Source: Streptococcus pseudopneumoniae (GTDB taxonomy: Bacteria > Bacillota > Bacilli > Lactobacillales > Streptococcaceae). Taken from it: a stretch of DNA of 38,527 nt. The stretch spans positions 1-38,527 of the forward strand of contig NZ_JVKV01000068.1 in NCBI RefSeq assembly GCF_001072375.1, in the 5' to 3' direction. The notes below the pieces were generated by a model. The model was not told the origin of the DNA. It searched no databases and saw only the letters and a list, made by a program, of their open reading frames with translations. This document shows positions 1-6,734 of the stretch, one piece after another (the stretch's first letter is position 1; every line of letters starts with the position of its first letter). Position numbers and translations under genes: made by a program.

Positions 1-73
1 ACTAGCCGCAGGCTGTACTTGAGTACGGCAAGGCGACGTTGACGTGGTTTGAAGAGATTTTCGAAGAGTATTA
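1..73. repeat. Mitis-group intergenic repeat, partial
   Basis: Read on the minus strand, this begins TAATACTCTTCGAAAATC and continues with the 'cttcaaaccacgtcaacgtcgcc...cctgcggctagt' text that I recognise from a very common degenerate intergenic repeat of S. pneumoniae and S. mitis. The left window edge cuts it. Its terminal TAA coincides with the stop codon of the UPF0324 gene, so the repeat forms the 3' end of that gene. I know of no settled name for the element; recognition is from memory. Confidence 0.6.
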
Positions 74-1081
74 GAAAATACCGATAAGGGTCTGCATCCC
101 GAGACTAGTCAGGATGATGGCAATCCAGCAGAGGGCACCAAGAAGAATGGATTTACCGCTGGACTTAATCATAGCAATGAGATTGGTTTTGAGGCCGATA
201 GCGCTCATGGCCATGATGATGAAGAATTTAGACAGTTGTTTGAGAGGTGCAAAGAAGTTGCTGCTGACACCGAAGGAAGTAAGGACGGTGGTTAGCAGAG
301 AAGCTAGGATGAAGTAGAGAATGAAAACAGGGAAGATTTTTTTAAGTTTTACCCCTTGGTTGTTTCCTTGTTGACGACTTTGCCAGTAAGAGAGGAAGAG
401 AGTGATAGGGATAATAGCTAGGGTACGGGTCAATTTGACAATGGTGGCAGCTTCGAGAGTATTGGACTGGTAAAGACTATCCCAGGCGCTGGCAGTGGCT
501 GTTACAGAGGAAGTATCATTGACCGCAGTTCCTGCAAAGAGAGCAAAGCCTTCGTTGGAAAGATGGAGCCAGGTTCCTAGAGTTGGGAAGATAAGAGCTG
601 CCAAGACATTGAAGAAAAAGATAACAGAAATGGCTTGTGCGACTTCTTTTTCCTTGGCATGGATGACAGGAGCAGTCGCTGCAATGGCAGAACCGCCACA
701 GATAGAGGAACCAACACCGATCAAGGTAGCTAGCTTTGTATCTAGGTCAAAAAAGCGCTGGAAAAGATAGGCAACAATCAAGGCTATAGAAATGGTGGAT
801 AGAATGACAGGGAGCGAAGATTTTCCTACTGCAAAAACTTGAGAGATATTGAGTCCAAACCCAAGCAAGATAACAGCATACTGAAGCAGTTTTTTGGAGC
901 TATAAGTCAAGCCGGCTTCCAGTTGTGTATAGGAAGTGAGAAATGGGTGGAGAATCATGCCAATAAAGATGGCAAAGACAGGTGCCCCGACAACAGGCAA
1001 GAAGCTCCCTAAGGTCCAAGAGATGATGGAAATGATAAGACAGACTAAAAGTCCTGCCCCATTTTTTGATAGAAATGACAT
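71..1081 (-). CDS. UPF0324 (YeiH-type) inner membrane protein
   Basis: A 336-residue polytopic membrane protein of the UPF0324/YeiH family, with about ten hydrophobic segments. It has the family's typical '[18 protein letters not shown]' stretch in the middle and '[12 protein letters not shown]' shortly after. The physiological substrate is not established; relatives are annotated as putative sulfate or anion exporters. I start it at ATG 1079-1081 (MSFLSKNG) rather than seven codons earlier, because a GGAGG box lies five bases upstream of that ATG at 1087-1091. It stands alone, facing away from the small RNA unit to its right. Its stop codon lies within the repeat at the window edge. Family assignment is firm and function is open. 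Confidence 0.88.
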   Translation of the reverse strand: MSFLSKNGAGLLVCLIISIISWTLGSFLPVVGAPVFAIFIGMILHPFLTSYTQLEAGLTYSSKKLLQYAVILLGFGLNISQVFAVGKSSLPVILSTISIALIVAYLFQRFFDLDTKLATLIGVGSSICGGSAIAATAPVIHAKEKEVAQAISVIFFFNVLAALIFPTLGTWLHLSNEGFALFAGTAVNDTSSVTATASAWDSLYQSNTLEAATIVKLTRTLAIIPITLFLSYWQSRQQGNNQGVKLKKIFPVFILYFILASLLTTVLTSFGVSSNFFAPLKQLSKFFIIMAMSAIGLKTNLIAMIKSSGKSILLGALCWIAIILTSLGMQTLIGIF

Positions 1082-1107
1082 AAAAACCTCCGAAATAAGC
1101 ACTTCTT

Positions 1108-1136
1108 ATTATAGTCTTGTCTCGAAGAAAAGTAAA
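1108..1136 (-). promoter_or_regulatory. Promoter of the UPF0324 gene
   Basis: On the minus strand TTTACT (1131-1136) and TATAAT (1108-1113) are separated by 17 bases, about 26 bases before the start codon. This is a good sigma-A match and is the only strong promoter in front of the gene. Confidence 0.7.
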
Positions 1137-1149
1137 GAGAAAGTAAAGT

Positions 1150-1191
1150 TTAATAATTATTTGACAAGTTTCTCAAATTTATGTGATAATA
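1150..1191 (+). promoter_or_regulatory. Rightward promoter with possible CiaR repeat
   Basis: TTGACA at 1162-1167 is followed after 18 bases by GATAAT at 1186-1191, with an extended TG motif (TGTGATAAT). Overlapping the -35 is TTTAAT-N5-TTTGAC at 1150-1166. This resembles, with mismatches, the TTTAAG-N5-TTTAAG direct repeat bound by the CiaR response regulator. The promoter points toward the hairpin at 1224-1263 and no protein gene follows. Confidence 0.5.
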
Positions 1192-1197
1192 GCTGTA

Positions 1198-1266
1198 CAA
1201 GAACTGTAACGAAGTCTTGGCAAAAACAGAAATACCAGAGCTCCACCTCTGGTATTTCTGTTTATC
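1198..1266 (+). ncRNA. Candidate small RNA ending in a strong hairpin
   Basis: A transcript from the promoter at 1162-1191 would start near 1198 and run only about 65 bases before a near-perfect 17-bp hairpin (1224-1240 with 1247-1263). The loop is ctccac and a short T-rich tail follows. The loop and flank read CTCCACCTC, a C/U-rich stretch able to pair with Shine-Dalgarno-like sequences, as in the CiaR-dependent csRNAs of streptococci. There is no plausible ORF. Promoter plus hairpin is seen in the sequence. The csRNA assignment is inference, since this unit is shorter than the usual csRNAs (roughly 90-150 nt). The hairpin could alternatively be only a terminator for leftward transcripts. 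Confidence 0.45.
1224..1263. terminator. Bidirectional hairpin terminator
   Basis: A 17-bp perfect stem with six-base loop is flanked by aaaa on the left and ttta on the right. It can stop the small rightward transcript and also leftward transcripts from the toxin-antitoxin operon before they reach the UPF0324 gene. Confidence 0.6.
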
Positions 1267-1565
1267 TAGTCATATTAAAACTAAACTCAGGTTATATTTT
1301 TTTGTCGCGCTTGTCTAGCCACTTTCTGACTATCCACTCAGAAATGACATTACGATCTAGTAATCAATAATGGTGCTAGAATAGTTGTAACGAAGATTAG
1401 CAAAACCGTATTTTACAAAGGTATACTCTGTAATATTTAAATCCTTATTAAATCAACGTTTCTAAAGAAAAAGTAGCTGTAAAATATTATATATACAGCG
1501 TATTGTTAAACCAAGACGGTACCATAAATTAAGGTTTCGGAGTTTATAAAATAAAGAAAGATGTC

Positions 1566-1919
1566 TCAATCAGTTGAGCTTTTTTTATTACCATTTTGTA
1601 GCAAAGTGACATAGTCGCTTTTTATGTGGAATAGGTGAGATAAAAAAACAGTGTTTCGTTTTTGGTCGATGAAGTAGAGTAAGACATACTGACCGATAAT
1701 TTTTCCTCGTGTAGGGTACTTACTATTAATCTTTACACCAATTTTTTCATCGGCGTCAAAACCAGCCTCAGGAAAGACTTCTAAACTTTTTAAGCCATCT
1801 AAAATTTTACCCACAGTATTTTTAGCAGACTGAGGTGATAAAAGAACAGTAGTGATGTAATCATGAATACTGTCAATAGCTTGGCTCACTTCATCAGAAA
1901 TAATAACTTTATAAGCCAT
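1566..1919 (-). CDS. RelE/ParE-family type II toxin
   Basis: A 117-residue protein beginning MAYKVIISDEVSQAI. It has the helical first half (IDSIHDYITTVL, AKNTVGKILDGLKSLEVFPEAG) and the basic beta-rich second half (YVLLYFIDQKRNTVFLSHLFH) typical of RelE/ParE toxins. RelE relatives cleave ribosome-bound mRNA and ParE relatives poison gyrase; the sequence alone does not decide between these. Its ATG lies inside the end of the antitoxin gene (11-base overlap), the classic coupled antitoxin-first order. A small hairpin (ctcaa/ttgag) at its 3' end followed by T-rich sequence probably ends the operon. It sits beside MobC debris, consistent with arrival on a mobile element. Confidence 0.8.
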   Translation of the reverse strand: MAYKVIISDEVSQAIDSIHDYITTVLLSPQSAKNTVGKILDGLKSLEVFPEAGFDADEKIGVKINSKYPTRGKIIGQYVLLYFIDQKRNTVFLSHLFHIKSDYVTLLQNGNKKSSTD

Positions 1920-2193
1920 AGCGTGCCCTCATACTATCTAGGGAAGTCCCTTTTCCTGCTTCATATTCTCTTAAGGCTCGTTCGGATTGAGCTTGTAATT
2001 CCTCAATCAACTGTTCACGGTGTAAATCTTCTGCAGTCTTGATTGGCAAGTCCTGTTCGAGGACAATCTGCTCTATAAAAAGAGTGATAGCATCCGTCAT
2101 GGTCATTCCTTTTTCCTTGATAATGGCTCTAGCTTGTTCCATTGCTAACTCATTGATTTTAAAATTGTATTGCTTAACAAGTGATGTAGTCAT
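1909..2193 (-). CDS. RelB/DinJ-family antitoxin
   Basis: A 94-residue antitoxin: MTTSLVKQYNFKINELAMEQARAIIKEKGMTMTDAITLFIEQI carries the ribbon-helix-helix DNA-binding fold of the RelB/DinJ family. An acidic, flexible C-terminal half that would wrap the toxin follows (EDLHREQLIEELQAQSERALREYEAGKG). I chose ATG 2191-2193 because GGAG is spaced seven bases before it; the open frame upstream runs through the promoter and is not translated. It is the first gene of a two-gene operon with the toxin and should autoregulate it through the palindromic AT-rich operator just upstream. Confidence 0.82.
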   Translation of the reverse strand: MTTSLVKQYNFKINELAMEQARAIIKEKGMTMTDAITLFIEQIVLEQDLPIKTAEDLHREQLIEELQAQSERALREYEAGKGTSLDSMRARYGL

Positions 2194-2210
2194 GGGATAT
2201 CTCCGTTCTA

Positions 2211-2253
2211 TATCGTGTATATCCAGTATATATTTTTTGAACTTTTTTTGCAA
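2211..2253 (-). promoter_or_regulatory. Toxin-antitoxin promoter and operator
   Basis: Minus-strand TTGCAA (2248-2253), a 17-base spacer and TATACT (2225-2230) form a clear promoter. Overlapping and following the -10 is alternating tatatcgtgtatatccagtat with imperfect dyad symmetry (2211-2236), the expected position for autorepression by a ribbon-helix-helix antitoxin. Confidence 0.6.
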
Positions 2254-2283
2254 GAAAAAAAACTCTTGAATATACTCCAAGAG
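2254..2283 (-). terminator. Leftward terminator before the TA promoter
   Basis: On the minus strand actcttg and caagagt form a 7-bp stem with a nine-base loop, followed immediately by a run of eight T. It would insulate the toxin-antitoxin promoter from leftward read-through across the decayed region to its right. Confidence 0.5.
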
Positions 2284-2416
2284 TGAAACGAATAGGACCA
2301 GTGGTGGAGCGGGTTCTTTACAACCTAAAGCTGAAGGTAGTGCCGAACCTGAACCTGAATCATCAGCAACATTTGAGCAAACTGTTACTAGTCACTCGAC
2401 ATCATCTTATCCTTAG
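2270..2416 (+). pseudogene. Possible C-terminal gene remnant
   Basis: An open frame without a start codon encodes a proline/glutamate- and serine-rich tail (about 'KAEGSAEPEPESSATFEQTV') ending at TAG 2414-2416. Composition looks coding, but nothing precedes it in frame and it has no promoter. It may be the tail of a gene lost from the same mobile element as the MobC remnant. I do not recognise the family, and chance is not excluded. Confidence 0.22.
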
Positions 2417-2462
2417 TTATAAGTTTAGGATAGATAAGAGATAGTGTCAACAATAATTCTTA

Positions 2463-2701
2463 TTACAACCATCTGTCCTGTACCTTTGTTTGATTTTCTT
2501 GTTTTTGAATAAATTGTCTGACTGTATCTTTCAAATGTTTCTGCAATTCAAGAATCTGACTAAATTCATTTAAACTAGCCTGATTATCTTCGTTTACTTT
2601 TTTTTGTGATCTGATTTATATTGACCCCTATCCGATTTATTTCCTTACGCAACTTCTCAATACTTGTCGAAAATCTCCTAATACGTTGTCATCTTCGGCT
2701 T
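2463..2701 (-). pseudogene. Frameshifted MobC mobilisation protein remnant
   Basis: Three minus-strand frames together give a MobC C-terminal half. 2681-2701 encodes KPKMTTY. About 2605-2676 encodes 'RFSTSIEKLRKEINRIGVN' plus INQITKK. 2463-2604 encodes 'KVNEDNQASLNEFSQILELQ' plus a tail ending DRWL-stop. The 'KEINRIGVNINQI.KKVNE' core is the hallmark of MobC relaxosome proteins of streptococcal mobilisable elements. One frame change lies in the A-run near 2600-2605 and another near 2677-2680, so it cannot make an intact protein. The N-terminal half is missing and a repeat end lies just beyond. It marks a decayed mobilisable or conjugative element. Confidence 0.62.
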
Positions 2702-2730
2702 ACCTAACCTTAGTTATGTTTTCACCTCGA

Positions 2731-2763
2731 TTCCTAGTTTCATGAGATTTTCATTGAGTATTC
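2731..2763. repeat. End of a mitis-group intergenic repeat
   Basis: The stretch tcctagttt...gattttcattgagtatt matches the opposite terminus of the repeat family found at the left edge of the window (from memory, usually '...tcctagtttgctctttgattttcattgagtatta'). Only the terminal 30 or so bases are present, between the MobC remnant and the araT promoter. 2194-2887 otherwise holds only the promoter, terminator and remnants listed here. Confidence 0.45.
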
Positions 2764-2826
2764 TAAAAACATAGTGTTGTAATGAATTTAAATGAACATA
2801 CATCAGTTGCTTATGCTAGTGTGATT

Positions 2827-2855
2827 TTGCGGTCAGAGAGCTTTTGTAGTATAAT
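2827..2855 (+). promoter_or_regulatory. araT-recO-plsX-acpP promoter
   Basis: TTGCGG at 2827-2832, 17 bases, then TATAAT at 2850-2855, 32 bases before the araT start, which also has an AAGGAGGG ribosome site at 2875-2882. It is the only strong promoter before the four-gene run. Confidence 0.7.
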
Positions 2856-2887
2856 AGACATATGTTCTTTAAGCAAGGAGGGTATCT

Positions 2888-4057
2888 ATGGACTTAACCA
2901 AGCGATTTAATAAACAATTAGATAAGATTCAAGTTTCCTTGATTCGTCAGTTTGACCAGGCTATTTCTGGGATTCCTGGGGTTCTACGTCTGACATTGGG
3001 AGAGCCTGACTTTACAACTCCAGACCATGTTAAGGAGGCGGCTAAGCGCGCCATTGACCAAAACCAATCCTACTATACAGGGATGAGTGGTTTGTTGACA
3101 TTGCGCCAGGCAGCTAGTGATTTTGTAAGAGAAAAATACCAGCTGGACTATAATCCTGAAAATGAAATCTTGGTCACAATTGGTGCGACAGAGGCTCTAT
3201 CAGCTACTTTGACAGCTATTTTAGAAGAGGGAGACAAGGTTCTCTTGCCAGCTCCTGCCTATCCAGGTTATGAGCCGATTGTTAATCTAGTTGGTGCAGA
3301 GATTGTCGAGATTGATACGACTGAAAATGGTTTTGTCTTGACTCCTGAAATGCTGGAGAAGGCAATTCTGGAGCAGGGTGACAAGCTCAAGGCTGTTATT
3401 CTTAACTATCCAGCTAATCCTACAGGAATTACTTACAGTCGCGAACAGTTGGAAGCCTTGGCAGACGTTCTACGTAAGTATGAGGTTTTCGTTGTCTGTG
3501 ATGAGGTCTACTCAGAATTAACTTATACAGGGGAAAATCATGTCTCTTTGGGAACAATGCTGAGAGATCAGGCCATTATCATTAACGGTCTATCCAAATC
3601 ACATGCTATGACAGGTTGGCGTTTAGGCTTTATCTTCGCACCAGCAAACTTCACAGCCCAACTCATCAAGAGTCACCAGTATTTGGTAACTGCTGCAAAT
3701 ACTATGGCTCAACATGCTGCAGTAGAAGCCTTGACAGCTGGTAAGGATGATGCAGAACCGATGAAGAAAGAGTATATCCAACGTCGGGACTACATTATCG
3801 AGAAAATGACTAATCTTGGTTTTGAGATTATCAAACCTGACGGTGCCTTTTATATCTTTGCTAAGATTCCAACAGGCTACAATCAAGATTCGTTTGCTTT
3901 TCTGAAGGATTTTGCTCACAAGAAGGCTGTTGCCTTTATCCCTGGTGCAGCTTTTGGTCAATATGGAGAAGGTTATGTGCGCTTGTCTTATGCAGCTAGC
4001 ATGGAAACCATCAGAGAAGCTATGAAACGTCTTGAGGAGTACATGAGAGAAGCATGA
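2888..4057 (+). CDS. araT: Aromatic amino acid aminotransferase AraT
   Basis: A 389-residue class I/II PLP-dependent aminotransferase, of the type that converts aromatic (and some other) amino acids to 2-oxo acids with 2-oxoglutarate as acceptor. Visible landmarks are the [11 protein letters not shown] substrate loop (about 38-48), '[10 protein letters not shown]' (about 174-183), [10 protein letters not shown] (204-213) with the PLP-contacting Asp and Tyr, and the Schiff-base lysine K237 in [13 protein letters not shown]. The start has a strong ribosome site six bases upstream. Its stop overlaps the recO start as ATGA, so translation is coupled. Position beside recO and plsX matches other streptococci. 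Exact substrate range cannot be read from sequence. Confidence 0.9.
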   Translation: MDLTKRFNKQLDKIQVSLIRQFDQAISGIPGVLRLTLGEPDFTTPDHVKEAAKRAIDQNQSYYTGMSGLLTLRQAASDFVREKYQLDYNPENEILVTIGATEALSATLTAILEEGDKVLLPAPAYPGYEPIVNLVGAEIVEIDTTENGFVLTPEMLEKAILEQGDKLKAVILNYPANPTGITYSREQLEALADVLRKYEVFVVCDEVYSELTYTGENHVSLGTMLRDQAIIINGLSKSHAMTGWRLGFIFAPANFTAQLIKSHQYLVTAANTMAQHAAVEALTAGKDDAEPMKKEYIQRRDYIIEKMTNLGFEIIKPDGAFYIFAKIPTGYNQDSFAFLKDFAHKKAVAFIPGAAFGQYGEGYVRLSYAASMETIREAMKRLEEYMREA

Positions 4058-4824
4058 TTCAGTCTATTACGAGTCAGGGGTTGGTGCTCTACAATCGTAA
4101 TTTTCGTGAGGATGACAAGCTAGTCAAGATTTTTACAGAGCAGGTCGGTAAGCGCATGTTTTTTGTCAAACATGCCGGTCAATCCAAACTGGCTCCAGTT
4201 ATTCAACCTTTGGTGCTGGCTCGTTTTCTTTTGCGAATCAATGATGATGGGCTTAGTTATATTGAAGACTATCATGAGGTGATGACCTTTCCAAAAATCA
4301 ATAGTGATCTCTTTGTCATGGCCTATGCGACCTATGTGGCAGCTCTGGCAGATGCTAGTTTGCAGGACAATCAACAGGATGCTCCCTTGTTTGCTTTTTT
4401 ACAAAAGACTTTAGAGTTGATGGAAGAGGGGCTGGATTATCAAGTTTTGACCAATATTTTTGAAATTCAGATCTTAACCCGTTTTGGGATTAGTCTTAAT
4501 TTTAATGAGTGTGTTTTTTGCCATCGGGTGGGTCAGGCCTTTGATTTTTCTTTCAAATATGGCGCTTGCTTATGTCCTGAGCATTATCATGAGGATGAGA
4601 AACGTTGTCATCTGAATCCAAACATTCCCTATCTGCTCAATCAATTTCAAGCTATTAATTTTGAGACTTTAGAGACTATTTCTCTCAAGTCTGAAATCAA
4701 GCAAGAATTGCGTCAGTTCATGGATCAAATTTATGAAGAATACGTAGGAATTCACCTAAAATCAAAGAAATTTATTGATTCCCTAGCTGATTGGGGACAA
4801 TTACTAAAAGAGGAAGACAAATGA
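4054..4824 (+). CDS. recO: DNA repair protein RecO
   Basis: A 256-residue RecO, which loads RecA onto SSB-coated single-stranded DNA with RecR and anneals complementary strands. The N-terminal OB fold is recognisable ([33 protein letters not shown], about 8-40). The central zinc-type cysteine cluster is present: CVFCHRVG near 150 and '[16 protein letters not shown]' near 170-185. Length is normal for streptococci (about 250-256). It overlaps araT by four bases at its start and plsX by four at its end, each as ATGA, showing tight translational coupling in the operon. Confidence 0.93.
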   Translation: MIQSITSQGLVLYNRNFREDDKLVKIFTEQVGKRMFFVKHAGQSKLAPVIQPLVLARFLLRINDDGLSYIEDYHEVMTFPKINSDLFVMAYATYVAALADASLQDNQQDAPLFAFLQKTLELMEEGLDYQVLTNIFEIQILTRFGISLNFNECVFCHRVGQAFDFSFKYGACLCPEHYHEDEKRCHLNPNIPYLLNQFQAINFETLETISLKSEIKQELRQFMDQIYEEYVGIHLKSKKFIDSLADWGQLLKEEDK

Positions 4825-5813
4825 AAAAAATCGCAGTAGATGCAATGGGTGGCGATTATGCACCTCAAGCCATCGTTGAGGGTGTCAATCAAGCCCTTGC
4901 TGACTTTTCAGATATTGAGATTCAACTTTACGGAGATGAAAGCAAAATCAAGCAATATCTAACAGCTACAGAACGCGTCAGTATTATCCATACAGATGAG
5001 AAAATTGATTCGGATGATGAGCCAACAAAAGCCATCCGTAAGAAGAAAAATGCCAGCATGGTATTGGCGGCCAAGGCTGTCAAAGATGGGGAGGCAGATG
5101 CCGTGCTCTCTGCAGGAAATACCGGTGCTTTGCTAGCGGCAGGATTTTTCATCGTTGGTCGCATCAAGAATATTGACCGACCTGGACTTATGTCAACCTT
5201 ACCAACAGTTGATGGGAAAGGTTTTGATATGCTAGACCTTGGTGCCAATGCAGAAAACACAGCCCATCACTTACATCAATACGCCATCTTAGGTTCTTTC
5301 TATGCTAAAAATGTTCGTGGAATTGCAAAACCACGGGTTGGTTTGCTTAATAACGGGACAGAGAGTAGTAAAGGGGATCCACTCCGCAAGGAAACTTATG
5401 ACTTGCTAGCAGCTGATGAGAGTTTGAATTTTATTGGTAATGTGGAAGCGCGTGACTTGATGGAGGGTGTTGCAGATGTTGTCGTGGCAGACGGTTTCAC
5501 GGGAAACGCTGTGCTAAAATCCATCGAAGGAACAGCCATGGGGATCATGGGCTTGCTTAAAAATGCTATTACAGGTGGCGGTTTGCGAGCTAAATTAGGT
5601 GCTCTTCTTCTTAAGGATAGCCTTAAAGGCTTGAAAAAGCAGCTCAACTATTCAGATGTTGGGGGTGCAGTCTTGTTTGGTGTTAAGGCGCCGGTTGTTA
5701 AGACTCATGGCTCAAGTGATGCCAAGGCTGTGTATAGTACGATTCGTCAGATTCGTACCATGCTAGAAACAGACGTAGTTGCTCAAACTGCGCGTGAATT
5801 TTCAGGAGAATAA
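4821..5813 (+). CDS. plsX: Phosphate acyltransferase PlsX
   Basis: A 330-residue PlsX, a peripheral membrane enzyme that converts acyl-ACP and phosphate to acyl-phosphate, the donor for PlsY in phosphatidic acid synthesis. The diagnostic start [15 protein letters not shown] is present, with [11 protein letters not shown] near 105-115, '[21 protein letters not shown]' near 148-168 and [10 protein letters not shown] near 235. I start it at ATG 4821, overlapping the recO stop, with an AGAGGAAG ribosome site; an upstream in-frame start within recO is less likely. The next gene encodes the acyl carrier protein that supplies its substrate, so the pair forms a lipid-synthesis unit. Confidence 0.95.
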   Translation: MKKIAVDAMGGDYAPQAIVEGVNQALADFSDIEIQLYGDESKIKQYLTATERVSIIHTDEKIDSDDEPTKAIRKKKNASMVLAAKAVKDGEADAVLSAGNTGALLAAGFFIVGRIKNIDRPGLMSTLPTVDGKGFDMLDLGANAENTAHHLHQYAILGSFYAKNVRGIAKPRVGLLNNGTESSKGDPLRKETYDLLAADESLNFIGNVEARDLMEGVADVVVADGFTGNAVLKSIEGTAMGIMGLLKNAITGGGLRAKLGALLLKDSLKGLKKQLNYSDVGGAVLFGVKAPVVKTHGSSDAKAVYSTIRQIRTMLETDVVAQTAREFSGE

Positions 5814-5818
5814 TATAT

Positions 5819-6055
5819 ATGACAGATAAAGAAATTTTTGACCGTGTCGTGACCATTATCCAAGAACGTCAAGGGGAAGACTTTGTAGTCACAGAGGCCT
5901 TGAGCTTGAAGGATGATTTGGATGCTGATTCGGTAGATTTGATGGAATTCGTACTAACCATTGAGGATGAGTTTGGAATCGAAATCAGTGATGAAGAAAT
6001 CGATCACCTCCAAAGTGTAGCAGATGTATTGAAAGCCATTAAAGATAAAATCTAA
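5819..6055 (+). CDS. acpP: Acyl carrier protein
   Basis: A 78-residue acyl carrier protein. The phosphopantetheine attachment serine is S38 in 'LDADSVDLMEFVLTIED', matching the family D-S-[LV]-[DE]-x-[MV]-E motif, and the whole protein is acidic and helical as expected. It lies six bases after plsX, so the two are co-transcribed. Streptococci usually carry a second ACP in the fatty-acid synthesis cluster; this plsX-linked copy is the likely partner for phospholipid assembly or incorporation of exogenous fatty acids, which is inference. A hairpin terminator follows at once and ends the araT-recO-plsX-acpP operon. Confidence 0.93.
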   Translation: MTDKEIFDRVVTIIQERQGEDFVVTEALSLKDDLDADSVDLMEFVLTIEDEFGIEISDEEIDHLQSVADVLKAIKDKI

Positions 6056-6062
6056 CATAAAG

Positions 6063-6088
6063 CAACATGCAAGTCATGTTGTTTTTTT
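6063..6088 (+). terminator. acpP terminator
   Basis: A caacatg/catgttg stem with five-base loop is followed by seven T, eight bases after the acpP stop codon. It separates the lipid operon from the small-peptide region. Confidence 0.75.
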
Positions 6089-6172
6089 ATTTCTCGAAAA
6101 AAGATAAGATGTTGAAGTTTTATAGTTGATTTTACGAATAAAGAGATGAGAACAAAAAAGGGGGGATTACTG

Positions 6173-6223
6173 ATGTATGTGACTGGTCTTTATCCGTGGT
6201 TGATCAAGTGGTTTTTAAAATAA
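6173..6223 (+). CDS. Tandem small peptide 1 (16 aa)
   Basis: ATG 6173 opens a 16-residue peptide, MYVTGLYPWLIKWFLK, too short for routine gene calling. It is preceded by a run of six G (6160-6165), an acceptable but imperfect ribosome site. It is rich in aromatic residues with two lysines and no acidic residue. The PW-[LF]-I-K core recurs in the next peptide. There is no signal peptide or double-glycine leader. I do not recognise a known family. The core resembles short stretches of leaderless bacteriocins such as enterocin L50 (WPLIKKFYK), only as an analogy. A membrane-active peptide or a signal are both possible. Confidence 0.5.
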   Translation: MYVTGLYPWLIKWFLK

Positions 6224-6297
6224 ATTTGACTTAGTTGTTTATTTTAAAATGATTTCTCGAATAGATAGGTAAGAAGAAAAGGAAAGGAGTCTAATCA

Positions 6298-6348
6298 ATG
6301 TATTTACCAATTTTACTTCCATGGTTTATCAAATTGTATTTTAAATAA
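6298..6348 (+). CDS. Tandem small peptide 2 (16 aa)
   Basis: A 16-residue peptide, MYLPILLPWFIKLYFK, with a textbook AAAGGAG ribosome site at 6283-6289, eight bases before ATG 6298. It aligns without gaps to peptide 1 (MY at the start, PW at residues 8-9, IK at 11-12, final K). The strong ribosome site, identical length and conserved pattern favour genuine translation over a chance ORF. It has no leader, one central Pro and a net positive charge. Function unknown; see peptide 1 for possibilities. Confidence 0.55.
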   Translation: MYLPILLPWFIKLYFK

Positions 6349-6420
6349 ATTAAATTTATTCATTCATTTTAAAATGATTTTTCGAATAGATAAGTGAGAA
6401 GAAGAGGAAGGAGAGAAAAA

Positions 6421-6471
6421 ATGATTTCAGTTATTTATCCAATTTGGCTTTTAAAATGGTTTAAAGGTTAA
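6421..6471 (+). CDS. Tandem small peptide 3 (16 aa)
   Basis: A 16-residue peptide, MISVIYPIWLLKWFKG, with AAGGAG at 6408-6413 seven bases before ATG 6421. It shares the YP..W[LF].KWF signature with peptide 1 (P and W at slightly shifted positions) and the cationic aromatic composition. It differs in ending with Gly. It is the last of the three and lies 41 bases before the BlpU-like bacteriocin gene, with no terminator between, so it may be on the same transcript. Function unknown. Confidence 0.53.
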   Translation: MISVIYPIWLLKWFKG

Positions 6472-6512
6472 AAATCACAAACAAAAAACTATAAAAATAA
6501 AGGAGAAAACAA

Positions 6513-6707
6513 ATGACAAACTTTGATAAAATGGAACAGAACTTTGTAGCTCTTACGGAAGAAGAGTTGATGGAAGTGGATGGGGGAGCACTGCCTCTTG
6601 TACTCGCTGGAGTATCTATTTGGAAGGTAGGTGCGGCAGTAGCAGGTGGAGCAACAGCGCTTTTTGCTGGAGGAGCAGCTTTGGGGTATTATGCAAATAG
6701 ACCATAA
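6513..6707 (+). CDS. blpU: BlpU-like double-glycine bacteriocin precursor
   Basis: A 64-residue class II bacteriocin precursor. The N-terminal leader MTNFDKMEQNFVALTEEELMEVDGG (25 residues) ends in the Gly-Gly cleavage site used by C39-peptidase transporters. The mature part is about 39 residues, small and hydrophobic with several Gly/Ala helices (AGVSIWKVGAAVAGGA, GGAALGYYANRP), typical of Blp pore-forming peptides. An AAAGGAG site precedes the ATG. Pneumococcus has a BlpU-type gene at this same place before comAB, reported to respond to the competence/Blp regulators. Export by the neighbouring ComAB or by BlpAB is likely. No clear ComE or BlpR repeat was seen directly upstream. Confidence 0.78.
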   Translation: MTNFDKMEQNFVALTEEELMEVDGGALPLVLAGVSIWKVGAAVAGGATALFAGGAALGYYANRP

Positions 6708-6734
6708 TCTGATTGTAGTCAGAGAGGCATTTCT

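Larger units (their letters stand above)
6100..6420 (+). repeat. Three tandem leader-plus-peptide repeat units
   Basis: The roughly 72-base sequence before the second peptide (6224-6297) is closely repeated before the third (6349-6420). Shared blocks are tttaaaatgattt, tcgaataga, gagaaga or aagaaga, and a ggaaaggag or ggaaggag ribosome site. A more diverged version precedes the first peptide (6100-6172, with tttacgaataaagagatgagaac). Unit length is 123-125 bases including the peptide. The second and third units contain an AT palindrome, attttaaaat at 6241-6250 and a perfect 14-mer TCATTTTAAAATGA at 6364-6377. Repeated regulatory DNA around repeated tiny ORFs argues for duplication under selection. 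Confidence 0.6.

Noticed and set aside
936..1370. 144-codon plus-strand frame across the UPF0324 start and the spacer
   Set aside because: It runs through the promoter and the hairpin, has no ribosome site, and its first part is antisense to the UPF0324 gene.
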